Source: Pectinatus brassicae (GTDB lineage Bacteria; Bacillota; Negativicutes; Selenomonadales; Selenomonadaceae). Taken from it: a stretch of 53,692 nucleotides of DNA. The notes under the pieces are model-generated. The model was given only the letters and a program-made list of their open reading frames with translations, searched no databases and was not told the DNA's origin. Position numbers and translations under genes: made by a program. Location of the stretch: NCBI RefSeq assembly GCF_014201835.1, contig NZ_JACHFH010000021.1:1-53692 (forward strand), written 5' to 3'. Each line of letters opens with the position of its first letter. Positions within the stretch are counted from its first letter, which is position 1. This document shows, in pieces, positions 15,478 to 22,478 of the stretch.

Positions 15478-16752
15478 TTAATTGAGCTCCTTGTCTAAAA
15501 TAAGTAAGGTATCAAGATAAACCTGAGCGGCAATCGCAATATCTTCAGGATGTGTATATTCCTGTGGACAATGGCTGAAGCCATCGACACTAGGGGCAAA
15601 CAACATGCCGGACTTTGTAAGACGGGCCATATTGGCAGCGTCATGACCGGCCATACTCACTAATTTTACAGCCGGTTGATTTTCAAGAACTGATGCCTGT
15701 AATATACTGTTTATTATGTTTTCAGACATAGGCATTTCTGATTGGTCCAGATTTAATTCACGTTGTATTTTAATATGACGTTCAGCACTTATTTGCTGAG
15801 TGAATTTTGTTAATAAAGTTAAAGCTTTCTTTTTTTCATCAGGATAGGCCGTACGCATATCAAGTGTCAGAACAACCTGTCCAGGAATGATATTTGATGA
15901 ATTAGGCTCGACGGTTATTTTGCCTACCGTTACAGATAGGTTGTTACATTCACGCATGATCCCTTCTATAGCTAGGCAGAGTTCAGCAGCACCACATAAA
16001 GCATCGCGTCTGTCGGCTGCTTCCGTTGTACCAGCATGGTTAGCTTCACCAATAATTGTAATGATTTCGCGATAAATACCGGTTATACAGCTAACGGCAG
16101 CAACAGACTGATTCTTTTTAAACAGCCGCTGTCCCTGCTCAATATGAAATTCCAGAAAAGCAGTAATGCGATCGCGGCTTAAGCGGGCTTCATTAATTTT
16201 TTCGCTATTGCCGCCAAGGTAATCAATTGTTGAGGCTAAGGTTTTTTTTGTATAACAATCGCTGAGTTTAAAGATATCATCTTTATTTAAGCGGCCACAT
16301 AAAACTTTACTGCCAAGGGTTGATACGGAATAAGTGTTGGGCTCTTCACCCGTAAAAGAAATAATTTCCAAGGGATGGCGTGTGATAATATTATTTTCTT
16401 TTATTGTTTGCATAGCTTCCATAGCGATTATTACTCCTAAAGCACCATCGTACTTTCCTCCATTAGGAACACTGTCATGATGTGAGCCAAATACGATAGG
16501 CTTATTTTCCAGATGTTTACCATAAGTTCCCCATAAATTAGCAATGGCATCAGTATAAACATTTAAATGCAGTTCCTTTTGCCATATATCTTTAAGCCAG
16601 CTACGGGCGGCTTTATCACCAGGTGTTCCCAGTTGCCTTTCAATGCCACCAGTTAATGGGTTTAGGCCTATTTGTGAAATTTTATTAAAACGGTTCATTA
16701 AACGTGTAGAATTGATCAATATGTTTTTACTTTCTAATTGTTTTTCGGTCAT
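15478..16752 (-). CDS. M20 hydrolase of the hydantoinase/carbamoylase family (candidate N-formylglutamate amidase)
   Basis: A 424-residue zinc-dependent N-carbamoyl-amino-acid hydrolase/allantoate amidohydrolase family enzyme. Metal and carboxylate-binding motifs are GSHHDSVPNGGKYDGALGV, SFTGEEPNTYS, EFHIEQGQRL and MAGHDAANMA. Family members hydrolyse N-carbamoyl or ureido amino acids. In this operon, with hutU, hutI and a HutF-like gene but no recognisable hutG, release of formate from N-formylglutamate is a reasonable proposal; N-carbamoyl-glutamate is the alternative. It is the first gene of the seven-gene operon, behind a leader hairpin. The ATG follows AGGAGATGATAGTTT. Confidence 0.82.
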   Translation of the reverse strand: MTEKQLESKNILINSTRLMNRFNKISQIGLNPLTGGIERQLGTPGDKAARSWLKDIWQKELHLNVYTDAIANLWGTYGKHLENKPIVFGSHHDSVPNGGKYDGALGVIIAMEAMQTIKENNIITRHPLEIISFTGEEPNTYSVSTLGSKVLCGRLNKDDIFKLSDCYTKKTLASTIDYLGGNSEKINEARLSRDRITAFLEFHIEQGQRLFKKNQSVAAVSCITGIYREIITIIGEANHAGTTEAADRRDALCGAAELCLAIEGIMRECNNLSVTVGKITVEPNSSNIIPGQVVLTLDMRTAYPDEKKKALTLLTKFTQQISAERHIKIQRELNLDQSEMPMSENIINSILQASVLENQPAVKLVSMAGHDAANMARLTKSGMLFAPSVDGFSHCPQEYTHPEDIAIAAQVYLDTLLILDKELN

Positions 16753-16864
16753 AAACTATCATCTCCTGCATAAGGATAATATTTTATAGGTGGAAATAAA
16801 TATAATACTAAATGAGTTCATTCATAATAAAAATATAATGAAAAAATCATTCAGAAAAAGATAT

Positions 16865-16907
16865 AAAAAAAGGCACTTTATCCTAAAAAGAATAAAGCAC
16901 CATTGCT
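16865..16907 (-). promoter_or_regulatory. Leader hairpin of the seven-gene operon, family AGCAAYGGYGCTT, copy 2
   Basis: Minus-strand sequence GAGAGCAATGGTGCTTT starts the element. A 12-bp stem (GGTGCTTTATTC / GGATAAAGTGCC, with G-U pairs) is followed by seven T. It lies ~110 bases before the first gene and 28 bases after the RpiR regulator gene, so it may also terminate that gene. Upstream, TTGACA (16933-16938) and TATAAT (16924-16929) occur but not at promoter spacing, so the start site is unclear. The match to copies 1 and 3 extends well beyond a generic terminator. Confidence 0.6.
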
Positions 16908-16934
16908 CTCTACCAATATAAACATTATAAATTG

Positions 16935-17795
16935 TCAATAGTAAACATTATTTTCTAATTCGGCCCTTTCAACAGCTTCCATACGCTCAGAAATAGCTGG
17001 TAGTTTTTGGGCGGCATCACGTAATAAAATATTTAGAAATATCATTGGTGTACTGTATATATCGAAAATTGAAGAAACTGTAAGAGGAACACATACAGCT
17101 TGTTTACTGCATTCAATAAGCGGTGAAAATTCACTGTCGGTGATGCCATAAATGTTAAAGCCCTTTTTATGCAGTCGTTGAGCTTTTTCGACTAAAAGAC
17201 GTGGATAACGGGGAAACATTACCGTTATAATATTTACTTTTTCCGGATTAAGTAATTCTATAGTATCCCATTGTGGTGAAGCGGGTGTGTAAGAGGAAAC
17301 ATCATTGCGCATTTTGTGCAGAATATAGGAAATATAGGGGACAATTGTTGCTGACATTCGTGCGGACAGCAATATTAAAGGTTTATTATCAGCTATTATA
17401 TTGACTAACTGCTGGTAAGCGGGAGTTTCGATAATAGTACCGAGTTTTTCCATATTGGCCAGCTCGTTATCAAATATAGAATGCATGTATTTGCCCTTAA
17501 TGCTGTGCTCTTCACTGAACTGTAATCTTTTAGGAGCAGTAAGTTCCTTGCTTACAATATTTTGTAGATTTTGCAGAAAATCATTATAGCCTCTGTACCC
17601 CAGTGCCATAAAAAAACGGGAAATACTGCCTTGGCTGACACCAACCTGTTCGGCTAGTTCATTGGTAGTCATAAAGACTATCTGCAAATAATTGTCATTT
17701 ATATATATGGCAATTTTTTTATATGTTGGTGAACTGTCGGCAACATATTTGAGCATAATTGTCAATTGTTCAAAAGTCTCGATATTTTTTCCCAT
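16935..17795 (-). CDS. MurR/RpiR family transcriptional regulator
   Basis: A 286-residue regulator. Residues 1-~78 form the RpiR-type helix-turn-helix, with recognition-helix region LAEQVGVSQGSISRFFMALGY. Residues ~120-260 form a SIS (sugar isomerase) effector domain beginning near NKPLILLSARMSAT. RpiR proteins normally sense phosphosugars, but members beside amino-acid and purine genes are known. It lies immediately upstream of the seven-gene operon and downstream of the broken hutD, all on the same strand, so it is the likely local regulator in place of HutC or HutP. The ATG follows AGAGGAAGTATAT. Confidence 0.88.
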   Translation of the reverse strand: MGKNIETFEQLTIMLKYVADSSPTYKKIAIYINDNYLQIVFMTTNELAEQVGVSQGSISRFFMALGYRGYNDFLQNLQNIVSKELTAPKRLQFSEEHSIKGKYMHSIFDNELANMEKLGTIIETPAYQQLVNIIADNKPLILLSARMSATIVPYISYILHKMRNDVSSYTPASPQWDTIELLNPEKVNIITVMFPRYPRLLVEKAQRLHKKGFNIYGITDSEFSPLIECSKQAVCVPLTVSSIFDIYSTPMIFLNILLRDAAQKLPAISERMEAVERAELENNVYY

Positions 17796-17854
17796 ATATA
17801 CTTCCTCTGATTATAGTGTAATTGATTAATGGAATATTACTGTAAAATATATAA

Positions 17855-18422
17855 TTACCAATTTAATTTAAAAACAATCATTTTCGCGTCGAGACTGCTG
17901 CGTATTACCTTAACAGCAGAAAAATCTGTTAAATGCATAAGGTCACCAGCATTAATATTGCAGGTGTCTTCTTTATTTATTATATGGTAGCTGCCTGTAT
18001 ATACATATAAAAAACATTCATCGGTATCAGGATACAAATCAAACTGTCCAGCTTCATTAAAAAACAGCTCAGCTTTTTTATATGAGCCGTGTTTAAGCAT
18101 AACATTAAAATCCTGACAGCAGCCATAGCTGACAGTAGCGGAATCACCACTGAAATAATGAGCTTTCAATGGCTCAATCGTGATTTTTTCCTGTCCGTCG
18201 TGTTCAAGTTCAATTTGATTGTAAGGTCATTAAGATACGGTCAATATTTTTTAGTTTAGTAAAAGCAGATTTATCTGCCGTTACAGTTGCTGAACTTAAA
18301 CGCAGTTTAAAAGTTCTTTTTTTATAGTCAGCATCTTGGGGAGATATATATAATTGAGTCGTTTGTCCACCGCTCCAATCAGTTGTTGCAGTGTCAGTTG
18401 CTGATATTATATTTACAGCCAT
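17855..18422 (-). pseudogene. hutD: HutD-like cupin protein, broken by a frameshift
   Basis: Two adjacent reading frames together make a ~190-residue HutD-family protein. The first part (DWSGGQTTQLYIS, FKLRLSSATV, KLKNIDRILMTL) ends prematurely at 18210. The second part (QIELEHDGQ, then SGDSATVSYGCCQDFNVML, DECFLYVYTG) continues to 17855. The break lies in TTACAATCAAATTG, where an extra CAAT just before CAAA shifts the frame by four bases, consistent with a tandem duplication. HutD is a small cupin often found in hut operons. The start is the ATG at 18422, after AAGGTGG. A promoter and a copy of the leader hairpin lie upstream. Confidence 0.78.
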
Positions 18423-18650
18423 TGTAATTGTTACCACCTTATTTATAAAATTTCTTCCTTGTAATAAAAGCCTGTTACTGAGTGTTTATCCGATGAGTAA
18501 GATAATCTGGTGCAAGGATGACAAAATAAATATTCAGCAGAACATAAAGGCTGGAATAAAAAACATATAAATAGTAAAAAAATGTACAGCTGGTATATTT
18601 TCGCCAATTAGTTTAAACAATAATAACGATTGGTTTACGAATAAACAGAC

Positions 18651-18685
18651 AAAAAGCACTTACCACTTTGATAAGCGCCATTGCT
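18651..18685 (-). promoter_or_regulatory. Leader hairpin upstream of hutD, family AGCAAYGGYGCTT, copy 3
   Basis: On the minus strand the transcript should begin at or next to ACAAGCAATGGCGCTTATC. A 9-bp stem (GCGCTTATC / GGTAAGTGC, two G-U) with a short loop runs into five T. AGCAA is only ~8 bases after the -10 box, so the element forms the very 5' end of the RNA. The ~230 bases between it and hutD show no gene. It could also terminate mnmA, which ends 42 bases upstream. Confidence 0.65.
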
Positions 18686-18692
18686 TGTAACA

Positions 18693-18721
18693 AGTATAAA
18701 AGTAAATAGAAAAAATGTCAA
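18693..18721 (-). promoter_or_regulatory. Sigma-A promoter, TTGACA-17-TATACT, upstream of hutD leader
   Basis: On the minus strand, -35 TTGACA and -10 TATACT are separated by exactly 17 bases. The -35 lies 6 bases beyond the mnmA stop codon, so hutD and the downstream regulator have their own start. Confidence 0.85.
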
Positions 18722-18727
18722 GATTAT

Positions 18728-19816
18728 TTAGTCACGGATAGCTTGTTCAATAATGCCGCCGCCCAGCAATATATTATTGTCGTAAAATACCACTGATTGA
18801 CCAGGGGTGACAGCTCGTTGCGGTTCATCAAACATAACTGTGGCAGTATTATTTTCCTGTGGGATAACCGTAGCAGAAAAAGTGTTTTTACCATAGCGGA
18901 TTTGGGCAGTGGTTTTTAATGGCGCGGAAATGCCATCAAATGGAATCCAATTCAGATTTTTGGCAGTAAGCCCCTTGGAATATACCTGATTATTGCTGCC
19001 CACGATTACCTGGTTTTTTTCAGTGTTTAATTCTATGACATATAATGGTTCGGGAGCAGCAATACCCAAGCCTTTTCTTTGTCCAATAGTATATAGCGAT
19101 AAACCGTTATGACGGCCTAAGATATTACCGTTGGTGTCTACAATATTGCCAGCTTTGAATTTCATATCAGTGTGGTTTTTAAGATATGTTTTATAATCAT
19201 CGTTAGGGATGAAACATATTTCCTGACTTTCTTTTTTATTGGCAACAGGTAGATTATAGGCCTTGGCTTTTTCACGAATTTCCGGTTTACTGAAAGAACT
19301 TAATGGAAAAATAATATGTTTTAGGGCATCCTGTTGAAGATGGTATAATACATAGGACTGATCTTTATGGGTATCGGCGGCACGTTTTATCAGATAGCGG
19401 CCGGCATCATTTTTATCAATGCTTACATAATGACCAGTAGCCATTAAATCGGCTCCGAGTGCCAGACATTCTTTCAATAGACGACCAAATTTTATATAAT
19501 GATTGCAGCGAACACAAGGATTAGGTGTATGTGCTGCTAAATATTCGTTAACAAAATAATCAGTTACTTCCTGTTTAAATACATCCTTAAAATCAAGGAC
19601 GTAATGCTTTATTTTTAGCTGTTCACAAACTATGCGGGCATCGTGCACGGAGCTTAGATTTTCATAACTGTCTTCTTTGGAAAAACCGCGGCCTTCATCA
19701 CTTAAAACCATGGTTACACCAAAAACATTGTAGCCTTGTTCTAATAAGAGCGCAGCAGTTGTGGAGCTGTCGACGCCGCCACTCATAGCGACAGCAACCG
19801 TTTTTTTGTTGGACAT
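18728..19816 (-). CDS. mnmA: tRNA-specific 2-thiouridylase MnmA
   Basis: A 362-residue enzyme that makes 2-thiouridine at position 34 of tRNA-Lys, -Glu and -Gln using sulfur relayed from a cysteine desulfurase. The PP-loop AMSGGVDSSTTAALL is near the N-terminus. The two catalytic cysteines are in NPCVRCNHYIKFG and QEICFIPNDDY. The C-terminal beta-barrel ends with PQRAVTPGQSVVFY. The start MSNKK is chosen because AAGGTGAAAATT precedes that ATG. It follows the Rrf2 regulator gene by ~120 bases, but the iscS/iscU genes that often sit between them in Firmicutes are absent. Confidence 0.95.
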   Translation of the reverse strand: MSNKKTVAVAMSGGVDSSTTAALLLEQGYNVFGVTMVLSDEGRGFSKEDSYENLSSVHDARIVCEQLKIKHYVLDFKDVFKQEVTDYFVNEYLAAHTPNPCVRCNHYIKFGRLLKECLALGADLMATGHYVSIDKNDAGRYLIKRAADTHKDQSYVLYHLQQDALKHIIFPLSSFSKPEIREKAKAYNLPVANKKESQEICFIPNDDYKTYLKNHTDMKFKAGNIVDTNGNILGRHNGLSLYTIGQRKGLGIAAPEPLYVIELNTEKNQVIVGSNNQVYSKGLTAKNLNWIPFDGISAPLKTTAQIRYGKNTFSATVIPQENNTATVMFDEPQRAVTPGQSVVFYDNNILLGGGIIEQAIRD

Positions 19817-19899
19817 AATTTTCACCTTGCAATAAATATATTAGTAAAATAGTTGGAATACATAATAGACCAAGTTAATTTTACCGTATTAATATAGTT

Positions 19900-19927
19900 G
19901 TTGCAGGAATAATTATATTCCTGCAAC
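19900..19927. terminator. 12-bp hairpin between Rrf2 regulator and mnmA genes
   Basis: GTTGCAGGAATA and TATTCCTGCAAC flank a 4-base loop, 9 bases after the Rrf2 stop codon on the minus strand. No T-run follows on that strand; TTTT follows on the plus strand. It may be a weak terminator, a transcript-end stabiliser, or an operator for the mnmA promoter. Confidence 0.5.
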
Positions 19928-19936
19928 TTTTAACAC

Positions 19937-20401
19937 TTATGCTTCTTTTGCTTCGGGCGGGGCTACCGTTATGGTAGGCTGACCGTTGTTTTTACATAAA
20001 TCAGCTAAAGTGATGGAATCAAGAACATCGCTAATACTTTGGCATACACGTTCCCATACGCCACGGGTAACGCATTTGCCAGCCTTTTTGCAGACCTGGC
20101 TTTTAGAATCAGCATCGTTAAGCAGGCAGTCTACTAAAGCAATAGGCCCTTCCATGATGGTGATAATGTCACCAATTGTAATATGGGCAGGATCTTTAGT
20201 TAATACATAGCCGCCCTGGGCACCACGCGTGCTTTTTACAAGACCGGCATTGCGCAATGAGCAGATAAGCTGCTCCAGATAATTATCTGAGATATCCTGT
20301 TTAGCAGCGATAGTACGTAGTGATAAAGGTCCTTTACCATAATTTAAGGCCAGTTCATACATGGCTGTTACACCATAACGACCTCTTGTTGATAATTTCA
20401 T
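19937..20401 (-). CDS. Rrf2 family transcriptional regulator (IscR/CymR type)
   Basis: A 154-residue Rrf2 protein. The N-terminal winged helix reads MKLSTRGRYGVTAMYELAL, with recognition helix SDNYLEQLICSLRNAGLVKS. Cysteines in VDCLL, QVCKKAGKC are placed where IscR-type proteins bind an Fe-S cluster, while CymR-type proteins lack this use. It probably controls cysteine or Fe-S metabolism genes. It lies between rarA and mnmA, a common Firmicute arrangement. The start follows TTGGAGTGAACTATC. Confidence 0.9.
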   Translation of the reverse strand: MKLSTRGRYGVTAMYELALNYGKGPLSLRTIAAKQDISDNYLEQLICSLRNAGLVKSTRGAQGGYVLTKDPAHITIGDIITIMEGPIALVDCLLNDADSKSQVCKKAGKCVTRGVWERVCQSISDVLDSITLADLCKNNGQPTITVAPPEAKEA

Positions 20402-20512
20402 GATAGTTCACTCCAATTCATATATGTCAAAGTTAAAATTTACGGCATTTATATATAATAATTTATAGCGATATAATATAAATTACTATATATTATTATA
20501 ACAGTAAGTATA

Positions 20513-21856
20513 TCAATTATGCAAAGTATTTTGATGATTATTTAGATATTCTTTTAAAGTTTTTTCGCTGCCGTTATCAGTTGGATAATAATATTTTTGT
20601 CCGATTAATTTATCAGGCAGATACTGCTGTACAACAAAATGGTCATTATAGTCGTGGGCATATTTATAGTCAATGCCATGTCCGAGTTTAGCGGCGCTTT
20701 TATAATGGGCGTCGCGTAAATGCGGCGGGATTGGCCCACAGTCTTTATGACGTACATCAGCTAAAGCATTATCAATAGATAAATAGGCCGCGTTGCTTTT
20801 TGGTGCACAGGCAATATAGGTAACGGCTTGTGCCAATGGAATACGAGCCTCAGGCATACCAAGAAACTGCACAGCCTGAACAGTGGACATAGCCAATATT
20901 AAAGCTTGTGGGTCGGCATTACCCACATCTTCGGCGGCACATATGGCTATGCGGCGGGCAATAAAGTTTACATCTTCGCCTGAGGCAATCATTCTGGCTA
21001 AATAATGAAGGGCTGCGTCAGGATCACTGCCGCGCATACTTTTTATAAACGCTGAGACAGTATCATAATGATTATCGCCATGTTTATCATAGGACTGCAG
21101 TTTTTCACCGATGATATCCTGTAAGATTTTTTCAGTGACAGCAGTATTGCTGCCATGGGCAATAATCGTTGATTGCTCTAATAAGTTTAAAGCTACACGA
21201 GCATCGCCTGAGGATACCTGCGCAATTATTTGTAAGCAGTTGGTATCACAAGTAGTATTATACTCACCTAAGCCTCGTTCCTTATTATTTAGTGCCTGCT
21301 GCATGATTTGTATCATTTGATTATCAGTTAATGCTTGCAGGCGTATGACGCGGACACGAGAGAGCAGGGCATGATTTACCTCAAAATAAGGATTTTCGGT
21401 CGTAGCACCGATTAAAATAAGTCGACCATCTTCTACATAAGGCAGTAATATATCCTGCTGGCTTTTATTGAAACGATGTATTTCATCGATAAAAATTATC
21501 GTACGAGTATTATAAAATTTACGTTGCTCTTGGGCCTCATCAACAATTTTTCTGATATCGCTGATACCGGAAGATACAGCGTTTATTTGTTTAAAGTGAC
21601 TTTTAGTCATGGTGGCAATCATCTGAGCTAAAGTAGTTTTACCAGTGCCGGGTGGACCAAATAAAATTAAAGAAGGGATGGTGTCATTTTCAATCATTAA
21701 GCGTAAAAAATGACCTTTGCCGACAGATTCATTTTGTCCAACGAATTCATCAAAATTTTGCGGACGCATTCTGACTGATAAAGGACGATTGCTGTTAATA
21801 CCTGCTGTCTTTTCTTGATTTTGGGCAGCACTGCTGAATAAATCCATGCTTTCCAT
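20513..21856 (-). CDS. rarA: Replication-associated recombination protein A (RarA/MgsA)
   Basis: A 447-residue AAA+ ATPase of the clamp-loader-like group that acts at stalled replication forks. Walker A is GPPGTGKTTLAQMIA, Walker B IIFIDEIHRFNKSQQD, and sensor 1 GATTENPYFEVN. The C-terminal tetramerisation region includes SGEDVNFIARRIAICAAEDVG, GMPEARIPLAQAV and KSNAAYLSI. It begins 6 bases after the dut stop codon, so the two are probably co-transcribed. There is no strong ribosome site before the first ATG; a second ATG nine bases on is possible. Confidence 0.94.
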   Translation of the reverse strand: MESMDLFSSAAQNQEKTAGINSNRPLSVRMRPQNFDEFVGQNESVGKGHFLRLMIENDTIPSLILFGPPGTGKTTLAQMIATMTKSHFKQINAVSSGISDIRKIVDEAQEQRKFYNTRTIIFIDEIHRFNKSQQDILLPYVEDGRLILIGATTENPYFEVNHALLSRVRVIRLQALTDNQMIQIMQQALNNKERGLGEYNTTCDTNCLQIIAQVSSGDARVALNLLEQSTIIAHGSNTAVTEKILQDIIGEKLQSYDKHGDNHYDTVSAFIKSMRGSDPDAALHYLARMIASGEDVNFIARRIAICAAEDVGNADPQALILAMSTVQAVQFLGMPEARIPLAQAVTYIACAPKSNAAYLSIDNALADVRHKDCGPIPPHLRDAHYKSAAKLGHGIDYKYAHDYNDHFVVQQYLPDKLIGQKYYYPTDNGSEKTLKEYLNNHQNTLHN

Positions 21857-21862
21857 TTGTTT

Positions 21863-22315
21863 TTACACCCCGGTAGAACCAATACCGCCCTGACGAATTT
21901 GACCTTTATTGTTGTTATCGCCATCAATCATAAGATATTTATAAAAAATACCTTGGGCAACACGGGTTCCTTTTTTTATAATGAAATCTTCCTGGCCATG
22001 ATTTATAATTCCCAGCATAATATGACCTTCATTGTCACTGTTATTGTAATAATCAGCATCGATTATTCCTTGGCTGTTTATAAAAGACAAGGCGTTCTTT
22101 ACAGACATACCTGAACGCATATGTAGTCCAAGATACTCATCATCATTCATATAAGCCTTTAGGCCGGTGGGAATAATGGTAACTTTACCAGGTTTTAAAA
22201 TAGCATCGGCGGCTGCTTCAATATCATAGCCGGCACTTTTGCTGGTTTTTCTTTCTGGCAGAGAAATATTTTTATCTTTATAAGAATTTATTACTTCAAA
22301 TCCACGATTTCGCAT
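21863..22315 (-). CDS. dut: Deoxyuridine 5'-triphosphate nucleotidohydrolase
   Basis: A 150-residue trimeric dUTPase that hydrolyses dUTP to dUMP and pyrophosphate. Motifs in order: SAGYDIEAA, HMRSGMSVKN, GIIDADYYNN (catalytic Asp), KKGTRVAQGIF, and the C-terminal arm GGIGSTGV. The start MRNRGFEV is chosen for its strong AGGAGGAACTAC ribosome site; an upstream in-frame ATG overlaps it. It precedes rarA by 6 bases. Confidence 0.93.
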   Translation of the reverse strand: MRNRGFEVINSYKDKNISLPERKTSKSAGYDIEAAADAILKPGKVTIIPTGLKAYMNDDEYLGLHMRSGMSVKNALSFINSQGIIDADYYNNSDNEGHIMLGIINHGQEDFIIKKGTRVAQGIFYKYLMIDGDNNNKGQIRQGGIGSTGV

Positions 22316-22426
22316 GTAGTTCCTCCTGCAAATAATCTTCATTTCATAAATATAAGTACTTTCCTATACATTATAATTGATTATTATCGTAATAGCAAAT
22401 ACATATATTTTTATAATATATATCAT

Positions 22427-22462
22427 AAAAAAGCTGCTAAACTCATATAGCTTAGCAGCTTT
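22427..22462 (-). terminator. Terminator of the phosphoethanolamine transferase gene
   Basis: On the minus strand, AAAGCTGCTAA and TTAGCAGCTTT pair (11 bp) around an 11-base loop and run into T residues. It starts 17 bases after the stop codon at 22479. Confidence 0.85.
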
Positions 22463-22478
22463 GAACAGCGATTATTCA

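Noticed and set aside
4322-18685. Assigning the AGCAAYGG leaders to a known riboswitch (purine, xanthine/NMT1, preQ1, guanidine)
   Set aside because: None of the known conserved cores are present and the RNA before the terminator is only a few to ~20 nt long.
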